Shown here piece by piece: positions 12,367 to 20,712 of a DNA stretch of 64,000 bases. The stretch is from Vibrio aphrogenes (GTDB lineage Bacteria > Pseudomonadota > Gammaproteobacteria > Enterobacterales > Vibrionaceae): assembly GCF_002157735.2 (NCBI RefSeq), contig NZ_AP018689.1, positions 1,054,001 through 1,118,000 of the forward strand, read 5' to 3'. Under the pieces are notes generated by a model, which ran no database searches, was not told the origin of the DNA, and saw only the letters and a program-made list of their open reading frames with translations. How positions within the stretch are numbered: the stretch's first letter is position 1; each line of letters begins with the position of its first letter. The position numbers were made by a program, and so were the translations under genes.

Positions 12367-12474
12367 ATGTGGTATTTTGCTTGGATTCTAGGCGTATTAT
12401 TGGCCTGTGCATTCGGTATTATCAATGCTCTTTGGTTAGAGCACTCAGAAATGATGGATGAGGATCGTGAATAA
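12367..12474 (+). CDS. cydX: Cytochrome bd small subunit CydX
   Basis: A 35-codon gene. The peptide starts MWYFAWILGVLLACAFGI and continues with NALWLE, the classic CydX/CbdX single-helix signature. It stabilises the haems of CydAB. It starts 12 nt after cydB behind an AAGGAG ribosome site, and its last 17 nt overlap the ybgE frame. Confidence 0.95.
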   Translation: MWYFAWILGVLLACAFGIINALWLEHSEMMDEDRE

Positions 12475-12775
12475 CATTAGTCAAAAAATGACTGATATTC
12501 ATTCACCAATGGATAGGGCTCTGATCAGAGCCCTGTTTTTTATCATCACGGTGTTTCATATCAGTATGTTTATGTGGGAGCCTCGCGCTTACGCACAACA
12601 AGTTGGTGGTTTTAGTTTACTGATAACCCTATTGTTTATTTGGGCCTTATGTAGCTCACTGATTTATTCCGTTGGTTTTAAGCCCATCTTATGGGTATGG
12701 CAAATTTTGTTTAGTCCTTATATTTCTGGGCCAATCTTAATTTACTTTACTAGCTTGTATTTGCTACACAGTTGA
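12458..12775 (+). CDS. ybgE: Cyd operon protein YbgE
   Basis: A 105-residue membrane protein with about three hydrophobic helices, in the position where ybgE sits in enterobacteria. Its role in bd oxidase biogenesis or regulation is not settled. The first ATG (12458) lies inside cydX; an in-frame GTG at 12467 is an alternative start three codons later. Translation is probably coupled to cydX. A terminator closes the operon. Confidence 0.8.
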   Translation: MRIVNNISQKMTDIHSPMDRALIRALFFIITVFHISMFMWEPRAYAQQVGGFSLLITLLFIWALCSSLIYSVGFKPILWVWQILFSPYISGPILIYFTSLYLLHS

Positions 12776-12816
12776 TAGCTCGTACCTGTTATGTGGTAGC
12801 AACTGTCACTAATAAT

Positions 12817-12855
12817 AAAACCACCATCATAGTTTAAAGTGATGGTGGTTTTTTT
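12817..12855 (+). terminator. Intrinsic terminator of the cyd operon
   Basis: AAAACCACCATCA pairs with TGATGGTGGTTTT across a 10-nt loop, followed by more T residues. Confidence 0.9.
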
Positions 12856-13131
12856 ATGGATGAAACTTATTATCAAGCTGTTGTGTCTATATTTTTAATA
12901 AAAACAGATCATTAACAAAAACGGCTTGTTAATAAAAGCGAGTTGCTCAAAAAACAGAGAGAGCATAAAACTGGGTAGGCGATAAAACCAGATAGATGAT
13001 AAAAGCAGCAGTAATAAATGGTTAAACAAAAAAAATCGCTAGGGATATTATTCAATAGCTTAAGTTGTTGTATAGTGGAAGCAGTAACTAAATGAAACCT
13101 GCATTCAGGTTAACCGCGGATAGGTTGTAAA
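12856..13131. promoter_or_regulatory. Upstream region of the tol-pal operon
   Basis: Besides the 17-bp units, this region holds a possible -10 hexamer TATAGT at 13071-13076 without a good -35 partner, and a small hairpin AACCTG-CATT-CAGGTT at 13096-13111. It must contain the tol-pal promoter. No protein-coding gene is seen. Confidence 0.35.
12897..13015. repeat. Seven degenerate 17-bp A-rich tandem units
   Basis: The 119 bp divide exactly into seven 17-nt units starting at 12897, 12914, 12931, 12948, 12965, 12982 and 12999. Each begins with an A-rich block (AATAAAA, AACAAAA, ATAAAAC and similar) followed by about ten variable bases. No frame is conserved because 17 is not a multiple of three. 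They lie between the cyd terminator and ybgC. Confidence 0.65.
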
Positions 13132-13551
13132 GTGACAGAACAAACAAAAACAACATTTAAATGGCCAGTGACCATTTACTATGAAGATACCGATGCCGGT
13201 GGTGTGGTTTATCATGCTAATTATTTAAAATTTTTTGAACGAGCGCGCACTGAATTGCTTCGTTCACAAGGCATTATACAAAATACGTTATTAGAACAAG
13301 AAGTTGGCTTTGTTGTTCGCCATATGGATATTGATTATATCCAAGGTGCGACGTTGGATGAACAACTCGAAGTGGTCACCTCAATTGTGAATTTAAAAAG
13401 AGCTTCTATTTCATTTTGTCAGGAATTAGTCAATCTTGAAGGAAGAATCTTGTGTAAAGCAACGGTTAAGGTAGCCTGTGTCAACATTAAACAGATGAAG
13501 CCTCAAGCCATCCCAAGCAACATTTTATCGGAGTTTGCCCGTGTCTGCTGA
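13132..13551 (+). CDS. ybgC: Tol-Pal system acyl-CoA thioesterase YbgC
   Basis: A hotdog-fold thioesterase of 139 residues, acting on acyl-CoA or acyl-ACP at the cytoplasmic face of the membrane. The catalytic Asp lies in [20 protein letters not shown] near residue 19. The start is a GTG at 13132. It is the first gene of the tol-pal operon, as in most gammaproteobacteria, and its end overlaps the tolQ start. Confidence 0.93.
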   Translation: MTEQTKTTFKWPVTIYYEDTDAGGVVYHANYLKFFERARTELLRSQGIIQNTLLEQEVGFVVRHMDIDYIQGATLDEQLEVVTSIVNLKRASISFCQELVNLEGRILCKATVKVACVNIKQMKPQAIPSNILSEFARVC

Positions 13552-14227
13552 TATTTCAATTTTTGACCTTTTTTTACAAGCAAGTTTATTAGTTAAACTT
13601 GTGATGCTTATTTTATTGGGAATGTCAGTGCTTTCATGGGCTGTCATTCTAAAAAGAAGTAAAATTCTAAATAAAGCATCAAAAAATGCTGCACTGTTTG
13701 AAGAAAAATTCTGGTCGGGTGTCGATCTTGCTCAGCTTTATCATGAAGTCAAAGCGCGTAAGAATAGCATCATCGGTTCAGAGCAAATTTTCTATGCTGG
13801 ATTTACCGAGTTTGCACGCTTACGTCGAACCAACGGTGCATCAGCTGAATACATCATGGATGGAGCGGGGCGCTCAATGCGGGTGACGCTTTCGAAAGAA
13901 GTGGATGAACTTGAAAATCAATTGCCCTTTTTAGCAACAGTAGGGTCGATCAGTCCGTACATTGGATTATTTGGTACTGTGTGGGGGATCATGACGGCGT
14001 TCATTGCACTTGGTCAAGTTAAACAAGCGACACTGGCAATGGTCGCACCTGGCATCGCGGAAGCATTGGTAGCAACTGCTATGGGCCTATTTGCTGCGAT
14101 TCCTGCGGTGATGGCTTATAACCGTTTAAGTAATCAAGTGTCTAAACTTGAACATAATTACGCGACATTCGCTGAAGAGTTTCACAGTATTTTGCATCGT
14201 CAAGTGATGGCGGAGCACAAGGATTAA
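13541..14227 (+). CDS. tolQ: Tol-Pal proton channel subunit TolQ
   Basis: TolQ and TolR form the proton-motive-force-driven stator that energises TolA. The 228-residue form starts at GTG 13541: GGAG at 13530-13533 lies 7 nt upstream, while the in-frame TTG at 13535 is only 1 nt from it and is rejected. Three membrane helices are visible (about 10-33, 130-155, 165-190), with the conserved [20 protein letters not shown] in the second. The start overlaps the last codons of ybgC. Confidence 0.95.
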   Translation: MSADISIFDLFLQASLLVKLVMLILLGMSVLSWAVILKRSKILNKASKNAALFEEKFWSGVDLAQLYHEVKARKNSIIGSEQIFYAGFTEFARLRRTNGASAEYIMDGAGRSMRVTLSKEVDELENQLPFLATVGSISPYIGLFGTVWGIMTAFIALGQVKQATLAMVAPGIAEALVATAMGLFAAIPAVMAYNRLSNQVSKLEHNYATFAEEFHSILHRQVMAEHKD

Positions 14228-14229
14228 TT

Positions 14230-14679
14230 ATGAGCGGCTACGTTCGAAAAAAACGCCAACTCAAAGCTGAAATTAACGTGGTTCCTTATATCGACGTTAT
14301 GTTAGTGCTGCTGATCATTTTTATGGTGACCTCACCTTTTGTGACTCAAGGCGTTGAAGTGGAATTACCAAAAACCGAAACGGCTAAACCGGCTTCTGAT
14401 ATCGCTGGAGACTCCGATGCAAGCTTTATCATCGTAGAAATAGATAAGCAAGGCAACTTGGGGGTCAGTGTTAATGATGAGGATATGGAGCGCGGTTTAA
14501 CCATGAATGAAATGATCACTCGTGTCAAAGCTGAGCGTACCTTATCTCCTAAATCGCCAGTTGCCGTAGGTGGAGACCAACAAACGTCTTATGCTGATAT
14601 CGTGCTTGTGCTTGATCAACTAAGTAAAGCAGGCATAGACAAAGTGGGTTTATTAACGGATATAAAAGAGAATCGCTAA
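14230..14679 (+). CDS. tolR: Tol-Pal stator subunit TolR
   Basis: TolR is an ExbD-family protein of 149 residues with one N-terminal membrane helix (VVPYIDVMLVLLIIFMVTSPF, about 17-37). The helix contains the proton-carrying Asp (YIDVMLVLL, residue 23). The rest is a periplasmic domain that engages peptidoglycan in relatives. It starts 2 nt after tolQ, consistent with coupled translation and the fixed TolQ:TolR stoichiometry. Confidence 0.95.
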   Translation: MSGYVRKKRQLKAEINVVPYIDVMLVLLIIFMVTSPFVTQGVEVELPKTETAKPASDIAGDSDASFIIVEIDKQGNLGVSVNDEDMERGLTMNEMITRVKAERTLSPKSPVAVGGDQQTSYADIVLVLDQLSKAGIDKVGLLTDIKENR

Positions 14680-14680
14680 T

Positions 14681-15682
14681 TTGTTAATGCTTAATAAAGA
14701 ATACAAATCAGCTATATTGATCTCAGTGGTACTGCACATTGTGTTGTTTGTACTTCTATTAGGTGGGTCATGGTTTTCTCATGAAGATAAAAAGCCGAAA
14801 CATCAGATGGTAGAAGCGGTTGTTATCGATCCTAAAGCAATCGAAAAACAAGCAAAAAGTATTCGAGAACAACGCGATGCAGCTAAAAAAGCTGAACAAC
14901 AACGGGTTGAAAAATTACGACAACAAGCTGAATTGTTAGAAAAAAATCGTAAAAAAGAAGAGCAGCGTTTACGTCAATTGCAAGAGCAAAAAGTTTTGCA
15001 AGAAAAACAAGCTCGTGAAGCTGAAAAGCAGAAACAACTGGCTGAAAAACAAAGAAAAGAACAACAAGAAAGAGCGCGTATTGAAAAAGAACGGGCCGCT
15101 AAAGCGGAAGCTGAACGAAAAGCAAAAGAGGCGGCAATAGCTAAAGCGGCAGCCGAAAAGAAAGCGGCTGAACAAGCAAAAGCCGCCGCAGAAGCAAAAG
15201 CGGCTGCAGAAGCTAAAGCTAAAGCCGAGGCAAAAGCCAAAGCTGATGCAGCCAAGCGTGCTAAAGAAAAAGCGCAAAAAGAAGCGGCTGAAAAGGCACG
15301 TTTAGCTCGAGAAAAAGAAGCACAAGAAGCGGCATTAAATGATATTTTTTCTGGTCTAGAAGCGGAAACTCAACAAATTTCATCGGCTAGACAAAAATAT
15401 GTGGCTTCAGAAATTGATCGATATGCCGCCATTTATACGCAAATGATTCAAGATAATCTAAGAACTGATGACTCCTTTGCGGGTAAGTCTTGTAAGATCA
15501 ATATTCGTTTAGTGCAAACAGGCAGTGATGCGATTGTAAGTAAAGTGACACCGATTGATGGAGAGGCAGCAGTGTGTTCTGCGGCCAGACGTGCAGTAGC
15601 ACAAGTGGGTAATTTCCCGATGCCTAAAGAAAAAGATGTAGCGGATCAGTTGAAAAATATCAACTTACTGGTTCATCTATAA
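14681..15682 (+). CDS. tolA: Tol-Pal energy transducer TolA
   Basis: TolA links the TolQR motor to TolB-Pal at the outer membrane during cell constriction. The 333-residue frame has an N-terminal anchor (about 10-30), a very long Ala/Lys/Glu coiled-coil rod (about 60-225) and a C-terminal TolA domain with the paired cysteines of GKSCKINIRL and AAVCSAARRA. The frame opens at TTG 14681; an ATG at 14687 is the alternative start and costs two residues. The repetitive rod makes this stretch prone to length variation between strains. Confidence 0.94.
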   Translation: MLMLNKEYKSAILISVVLHIVLFVLLLGGSWFSHEDKKPKHQMVEAVVIDPKAIEKQAKSIREQRDAAKKAEQQRVEKLRQQAELLEKNRKKEEQRLRQLQEQKVLQEKQAREAEKQKQLAEKQRKEQQERARIEKERAAKAEAERKAKEAAIAKAAAEKKAAEQAKAAAEAKAAAEAKAKAEAKAKADAAKRAKEKAQKEAAEKARLAREKEAQEAALNDIFSGLEAETQQISSARQKYVASEIDRYAAIYTQMIQDNLRTDDSFAGKSCKINIRLVQTGSDAIVSKVTPIDGEAAVCSAARRAVAQVGNFPMPKEKDVADQLKNINLLVHL

Positions 15683-15703
15683 AGTACCAATAAGGAAGAT
15701 TCA

Positions 15704-17056
15704 GTGATTAAACGTTTTATAATAGGATTATTTTGTCTTGGTATGCTCGCAACCCAGACGGCGAATGCGGCGTTGGAGCTGGTGATCACCGAAGGGACAA
15801 ACTCGGCTCGTCCGATTGGTGTCGTGCCATTTAAATGGGAAGGCTCAGGCCAGTTACCACAAGATGTGTCTGCTGTAATTGCATCGGATCTACAACGTAG
15901 TGGTAAATTCAACCCTGTGGCAACCTCGAAAATGCCACAGACTCCGTACAATGACAGCGAAATTAACTTTTCAGCTTGGAACAAGATTGGGGTTGATTCG
16001 GTTGTCACCGGAACCATTAAACCAACCGACGACGGGCAATATGAGATTTCCTATCAATTATCAGACATCGTACGTGGCCAGCTAAACAATGGACAAAGTA
16101 AGGCTTTAAATGAACAAGGGCAATTAGTGTTATCTAAAGATTACCTATTGTTTAGTAAGCGTGCTGTTGTGCCTGCAAAACGATTGCGTGAATATGCCCA
16201 CCGCATTTCAGATTTGGTCTATGAACAACTGACTGGTGAGAAAGGAGCCTTTTTAACTCGTATTGCTTACGTTGTTGTTAATAACAAGAGTAACTATCCT
16301 TATGAATTACGTATTGCTGATTATGATGGTTACAATGAACGCTTAGTGTTGCGTTCGAAACAACCTTTGATGTCTCCAGCATGGTCACCAGATGCTCGTA
16401 AACTGGCATACGTGAGTTTCCAAACCGGTCGTGCTCAGCTTTACATGATGGACATTTATACGGGTAAAACGGAAGTGTTAACGGCGTTCCCACGTCATAA
16501 CGGTGCTCCAGAGTTTTCTCCAGACGGTAAAAAGTTAGCATTAGTATTATCGAAAACCGGTAGCCTACAAGTGTATATCCTGGATTTGCAAACTCGTAAG
16601 TTGACACAAGTGACTAGCGGCCGAGCCAATAATACTGAACCATTCTGGAATCCTGATGGTAAATCATTAATTTTTACTTCAGACCGTGGCGGTTCTCCGC
16701 AAATTTATCAAGTGAATTTGTCAGATCAATCCATTACTCGATTGACTTGGCAAGGTAGACAAAATCTTGGTGGGCAAATTACTCCAGATGGTCGATTCTT
16801 AATTATGGTGAATCGAAATTCAGAAGGATTTAATATTGCGAAACAAGATTTAGAAACTGGGGCAGTTCAAGTGCTAACAAAAACGCAACTTGATGAGTCT
16901 CCAAGTATTGCACCAAATGGTAGTATGGTGATATACAGCTCTATGTATAATAGAGAAAACGTACTTTCAATGGTATCTATTGACGGTCGTTTTAAAGCTA
17001 GACTACCGGCTACCAACGGGCAAGTGAAAGCGCCTGCTTGGTCTCCATTTTTATAA
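15704..17056 (+). CDS. tolB: Tol-Pal periplasmic protein TolB
   Basis: TolB is a periplasmic beta-propeller that binds Pal and the TolA C-terminus. It has 450 residues from a GTG start at 15704, with a signal peptide ending near ATQTANA (residue 23). An N-terminal domain (about 25-165) precedes propeller blades seen as repeated [23 protein letters not shown] and [16 protein letters not shown] motifs. The order tolA-tolB-pal is the standard one. Confidence 0.96.
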   Translation: MIKRFIIGLFCLGMLATQTANAALELVITEGTNSARPIGVVPFKWEGSGQLPQDVSAVIASDLQRSGKFNPVATSKMPQTPYNDSEINFSAWNKIGVDSVVTGTIKPTDDGQYEISYQLSDIVRGQLNNGQSKALNEQGQLVLSKDYLLFSKRAVVPAKRLREYAHRISDLVYEQLTGEKGAFLTRIAYVVVNNKSNYPYELRIADYDGYNERLVLRSKQPLMSPAWSPDARKLAYVSFQTGRAQLYMMDIYTGKTEVLTAFPRHNGAPEFSPDGKKLALVLSKTGSLQVYILDLQTRKLTQVTSGRANNTEPFWNPDGKSLIFTSDRGGSPQIYQVNLSDQSITRLTWQGRQNLGGQITPDGRFLIMVNRNSEGFNIAKQDLETGAVQVLTKTQLDESPSIAPNGSMVIYSSMYNRENVLSMVSIDGRFKARLPATNGQVKAPAWSPFL

Positions 17057-17092
17057 TAAAAGATAGTTTTGAAAATATAAGGAAGAAAAAAT

Positions 17093-17608
17093 ATGCAACT
17101 TAATAAAGTTCTAAAAGGGCTGATGATCGCGCTACCTTTACTTACTGTAGCGGCTTGTAGTTCTAGCGATGACGCAGCAAATGCATCTGATTCTCAAACT
17201 AGCGCACAACAAACAGCTGTGACTAGCCCAATGGATGAAACGTCAGCACTATCTGAACAAGAGCAAATGGAGCAAAAGCTACGTGAAAACTCAACGGTTT
17301 TCTTTAAGTTTGATAACTCTGAAATCTCTTCTGAGTATGAAGACATTCTTGCTGCACACGCTAAATTCCTAAGTAACATGCCGAGTGTTAAAGTCACTAT
17401 CGAAGGTTATGCCGATGAGCGTGGCACACCTGAGTACAACATCGCACTTGGTGAGCGTCGTGCTGAAGCTGTATCAAAATACCTACAAGCATTAGGTGTT
17501 CAAGCTGACCAAATCTCTATCGTAAGCTACGGTGAAGAAAAACCTCTCGTTATGGGTCAAACTAACGAAGCTTATGCTAAAAACCGTCGTGCAGTTGTCG
17601 TTTACTAA
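17093..17608 (+). CDS. pal: Peptidoglycan-associated lipoprotein Pal
   Basis: Pal anchors the outer membrane to peptidoglycan and works with Tol. The 171-residue protein has a lipobox ending TVAAC (Cys 22), a flexible Ser/Thr/Gln-rich linker (about 23-65), then an OmpA-like domain. That domain holds the peptidoglycan-binding motif [20 protein letters not shown] (about 103-122). It follows tolB by 36 nt. Confidence 0.97.
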   Translation: MQLNKVLKGLMIALPLLTVAACSSSDDAANASDSQTSAQQTAVTSPMDETSALSEQEQMEQKLRENSTVFFKFDNSEISSEYEDILAAHAKFLSNMPSVKVTIEGYADERGTPEYNIALGERRAEAVSKYLQALGVQADQISIVSYGEEKPLVMGQTNEAYAKNRRAVVVY

Positions 17609-17622
17609 TATAGGCGATAATT

Positions 17623-18408
17623 ATGTTTGGTAACTTTAAGCGAGTTATTACGCTTACGTTACTAGTAAGTGCAGCAAGTCCCGTGCTTGCTGCATCTGCT
17701 CCAGTATCTGATCTCAATGACTCTGTTCCAACCGCTTCAAGTTCGTCAGAAACGACGACTCAACGTCTACAACGACTGTTAGATAATAGCAATCGTGTCC
17801 AAGCTCGTTTACAACAACAAGTGGATAGCCAAGAAGAAGAATTAACACAGCTTCGTGGGACCATTGAGCGTAATAATTACGATATGAAACAAATGGTTGA
17901 GCGTCAACGTCAACTCTTTATCGAGCTTGATAAGCTGCGCTCTGATGTCAATGATTTGAAAAAAGCAGGAACAAATTCAAGTTCCGCCACTGCTGTAACG
18001 GCTACCGCTGCGGTTGCAACTTCATCGGAAGTGATTAAAGCCTCCGCAGATGAACAGTCGGCGTACCAAGCGGCTGTCGACCTTATCTTAAAAGATCGTG
18101 ACTATGATGGTGCGATTACGGCATTAAAAGACTTCCAAACTAAATACCCTAATTCAGGTTATGCTGCTAATGCACATTATTGGCTGGGTCAGTTGTATTT
18201 TGCGAAGAAGCAAGATGTAGATTCTGCTAAAAGTTTCGCGGCAGTTGTGAGTTATAAAGATTCTTCAAAACGCGCAGACGCCTTAGTGAAACTTGGTGAT
18301 ATTGCCAAGCGCAATAATAATCAACAAGCGGCACAAAAATACTACAAACAAGTCATTTCTGAATATCCAAACTCATCAGCTGCAAAGTTAGCTCAAAGCA
18401 ATTTGTGA
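17623..18408 (+). CDS. cpoB: Cell division coordinator CpoB (YbgF)
   Basis: CpoB is a periplasmic TPR protein that coordinates PBP1B activity with Tol-driven outer membrane constriction. The 261 residues show a signal peptide (cut near VLAASA, about 24), a trimerising coiled coil (about 45-110) and C-terminal TPR repeats of the pattern YPNSGYAANAHYWLGQLYFA. It is the last gene of the operon, 14 nt after pal, and a terminator follows at once. Confidence 0.94.
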   Translation: MFGNFKRVITLTLLVSAASPVLAASAPVSDLNDSVPTASSSSETTTQRLQRLLDNSNRVQARLQQQVDSQEEELTQLRGTIERNNYDMKQMVERQRQLFIELDKLRSDVNDLKKAGTNSSSATAVTATAAVATSSEVIKASADEQSAYQAAVDLILKDRDYDGAITALKDFQTKYPNSGYAANAHYWLGQLYFAKKQDVDSAKSFAAVVSYKDSSKRADALVKLGDIAKRNNNQQAAQKYYKQVISEYPNSSAAKLAQSNL

Positions 18409-18410
18409 TC

Positions 18411-18445
18411 ATTAAGCCACCACGATAAGGTGGCTTAATTTTTCT
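18411..18445 (+). terminator. Intrinsic terminator of the tol-pal operon
   Basis: ATTAAGCCACC (18411-18421) pairs perfectly with GGTGGCTTAAT (18429-18439) across a 7-nt loop, followed by a T-run. Confidence 0.88.
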
Positions 18446-18519
18446 GGTTCATAAAATTTAGAATTGTAGCCAATAAGTGTACAATATCTGAATTATTAGA
18501 ACTGCGTAGAGTAAGAGCA

Positions 18520-19581
18520 ATGGCGCATATCAACGATACAATTGATACAGTTTATCCTTTCCCTCCGAAGCCGGTACCTTTAACGGCTGAGCAACGAGTA
18601 GATTACATCCAAAAAATCAAAGCATTACTCGTCGAAAAAGACGCGGTGCTGATCGCTCACTATTACACCGACCCAGAAATCCAAGCCTTAGCAGAAGAGA
18701 CTGGTGGCTTTGTTGGCGATTCTCTTGAAATGGCGAAATTTGGCAACCGTCACTCAGCGTCTACCCTGATCATTGCCGGTGTGCGCTTTATGGGGGAGTC
18801 GGCTAAAATCTTAACTCCAGAAAAGCGCATTCTAATGCCCACGCTACAAGCTGAATGTTCATTAGACTTAGGTTGCCCTGCGGATAAATTTACTGAATTT
18901 TGTGATGCTCACCCTGATCATACCGTCGTGGTCTACGCCAATACTTCGGCGGCTGTCAAAGCCCGTGCCGATTGGGTCGTAACATCGAGTATTGCATTGG
19001 AAATAGTAGAACATCTTGATTCCGAAGATAAAAAAATCATTTGGGGACCTGACCGCCATTTAGGTTCTTACATTGCTAAAAAAACCGGCGCAGATATGTT
19101 GCTATGGCAAGGTGAATGTGTGGTTCATGATGAATTTTCAGCCAAAGCTTTGAAAGACATGAAAGCACTTTATCCTGATGCGGCAGTTTTAGTACACCCA
19201 GAATCCCCCGCGAGTGTGGTCGAGCTTGCGGATGCTGTGGGCTCGACGAGTCAATTGATCAAAGCAGCTAAAGCACTGCCACATCAAAAAATGATCGTGG
19301 CGACCGATAAAGGGATTTTCTTTAAAATGCAGCAATTGGTGCCAGAAAAAGAACTAGTAGAAGCACCGACAGCAGGTAATGGTGCAACATGCCGTAGCTG
19401 TGCACATTGTCCTTGGATGGCGATGAATGGGCTGAAAGCGATAGAAAGTGCATTATCAGAAGGGGGGGCTGAGCATGAGATCTTCGTTGATGAAGAAACT
19501 CGTGTGAAATCGCTTATCCCATTAAACCGCATGTTAGATTTTGCTGATTCACTGAATTTAAAAGTCAAAGGTAATGCGTAA
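18520..19581 (+). CDS. nadA: Quinolinate synthase NadA
   Basis: NadA condenses iminoaspartate and dihydroxyacetone phosphate to quinolinate in NAD synthesis, using a 4Fe-4S cluster. The 353-residue length fits the E. coli-type enzyme. The cluster cysteines are recognisable in AECSLDLGC (near 113), [11 protein letters not shown] (near 200) and [13 protein letters not shown] (near 297). It is alone after the tol-pal terminator and has its own promoter region of about 75 nt. Confidence 0.97.
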   Translation: MAHINDTIDTVYPFPPKPVPLTAEQRVDYIQKIKALLVEKDAVLIAHYYTDPEIQALAEETGGFVGDSLEMAKFGNRHSASTLIIAGVRFMGESAKILTPEKRILMPTLQAECSLDLGCPADKFTEFCDAHPDHTVVVYANTSAAVKARADWVVTSSIALEIVEHLDSEDKKIIWGPDRHLGSYIAKKTGADMLLWQGECVVHDEFSAKALKDMKALYPDAAVLVHPESPASVVELADAVGSTSQLIKAAKALPHQKMIVATDKGIFFKMQQLVPEKELVEAPTAGNGATCRSCAHCPWMAMNGLKAIESALSEGGAEHEIFVDEETRVKSLIPLNRMLDFADSLNLKVKGNA

Positions 19582-19683
19582 AGTAGCGCTGGTGAATGAA
19601 GTCAAACGTTATTTTGAAAAGCGACGTAGCAGCCTAGTTCGAATCTTCTAAAGTTGTTTACATAGCGTAACTCCACATACTAA

Positions 19684-19721
19684 TAAGGCCGATATCATTA
19701 AAAATATCGGCCTTAGTTTTT
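19684..19721. terminator. Terminator between nadA and the convergent UPF0149 gene
   Basis: TAAGGCCGATAT (19684-19695) pairs perfectly with ATATCGGCCTTA (19704-19715), followed by GTTTTT. It lies about 100 nt after nadA and could also serve the convergent minus-strand gene. Confidence 0.8.
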
Positions 19722-19802
19722 ATGCCAATCGTACTCATTAATGTGATTGGCACTAGTCTCACGATTGCAAGCCACTTGGCGGCTTTTATGCTTTCTTAGA
19801 AA

Positions 19803-20378
19803 CTAGTGATTCGAGCTCTGCGCTAACTGATTACCTCGTTGCGATAACCCGCATAACATAACAGGCATAGCATTATAGATCTCAGTAAATTCATCTAAGC
19901 CAGTTAAGCCTTGCTCAGACAGAGTCATAATGGCGGTTTCTGGATCGTAAAGCATGCTGACTGAAAGCAACACACCACCAAGTAGTGCATTATCTTCGCT
20001 ATCTTCTGGCATTAAGGTTTCCCAGTCATCACGAGTCAGTTGCCAACCTTGTAGTAGGCCTTCAGCAAAATCACGGACAGACTCTGTCACTACTTCTTCT
20101 TCATCCAAGCTATAGCCTTCAGGCCAACTCCAGGTGCCTTCTAATAAGGCCGCGTGTGTGTGGTTCCATTGCGCCACAATTAGCTCTGCGTATTGTTCAA
20201 ATTGCTCTGCAGATTCAAAAGGTGCGGTTTCTTCACCACCCCATAAATAAGCAAGCCACTCAGATGGATCAAGGACGTGTGGCGCGGCAGCCATCGCAGT
20301 AACAAAGCCGAGAGTTTGTTCTGCATTGAGTAATTTGTTTTCTAATTCAGGTTGGCTGAGCAATTCAGTTAAAGTCAC
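19803..20378 (-). CDS. UPF0149 family protein (YecA/YgfB type)
   Basis: A 191-residue acidic, soluble protein with a central GLLQGW segment near residue 110 and ALLGGVLLSVSMLYDPE near 133-149, which fit the UPF0149 fold. It lacks the cysteine-rich C-terminal SEC-C zinc motif of full YecA proteins, so it is closer to the short forms. Function is unknown. It is convergent with nadA and divergent from the hexosaminidase gene. The family call is from recognised pattern, not a search. Confidence 0.65.
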   Translation of the reverse strand: MTLTELLSQPELENKLLNAEQTLGFVTAMAAAPHVLDPSEWLAYLWGGEETAPFESAEQFEQYAELIVAQWNHTHAALLEGTWSWPEGYSLDEEEVVTESVRDFAEGLLQGWQLTRDDWETLMPEDSEDNALLGGVLLSVSMLYDPETAIMTLSEQGLTGLDEFTEIYNAMPVMLCGLSQRGNQLAQSSNH

Positions 20379-20712
20379 AAGAGTTACCTATTGGGTTCAG
20401 ATTATGCAAAAAATTGTGTTAATGATAACAAGCTCGCAGTTAAGCGCCTAGCGGATTCATCGTTTTAGTTGAAATTTATAAAGCGGGTTATGATGGATTT
20501 TGTAAGTTTATATTTTATCTAAAAAAAGTGTGATTTTAGCGACTATTCGCATTATGCAAATATTGCTATAAACGGGCGCAGACCATAAGGCTAATGAATG
20601 GTTAAGCGAATGAATGATTAAAAGCGTTTATACATTTTATTATCGTGTTGCTCATACCAATTTCAATGAAGCACTTAGCCTGATGATATACACACTTTAG
20701 TGAGATGACGTA
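20379..20712. other. Divergent intergenic region, no gene seen
   Basis: These 334 nt are A+T-rich and separate the UPF0149 gene from the hexosaminidase gene. They must hold promoters for both. TATAAA at 20568-20573 could be a -10, but no convincing -35 partner was found. No hairpin or repeat stands out. Confidence 0.4.

Noticed and set aside
14969..15277. Minus-strand Phe/Ser- or Ala-rich open frames within tolA
   Set aside because: They are antisense reflections of the Ala/Lys/Glu repeat region of TolA.
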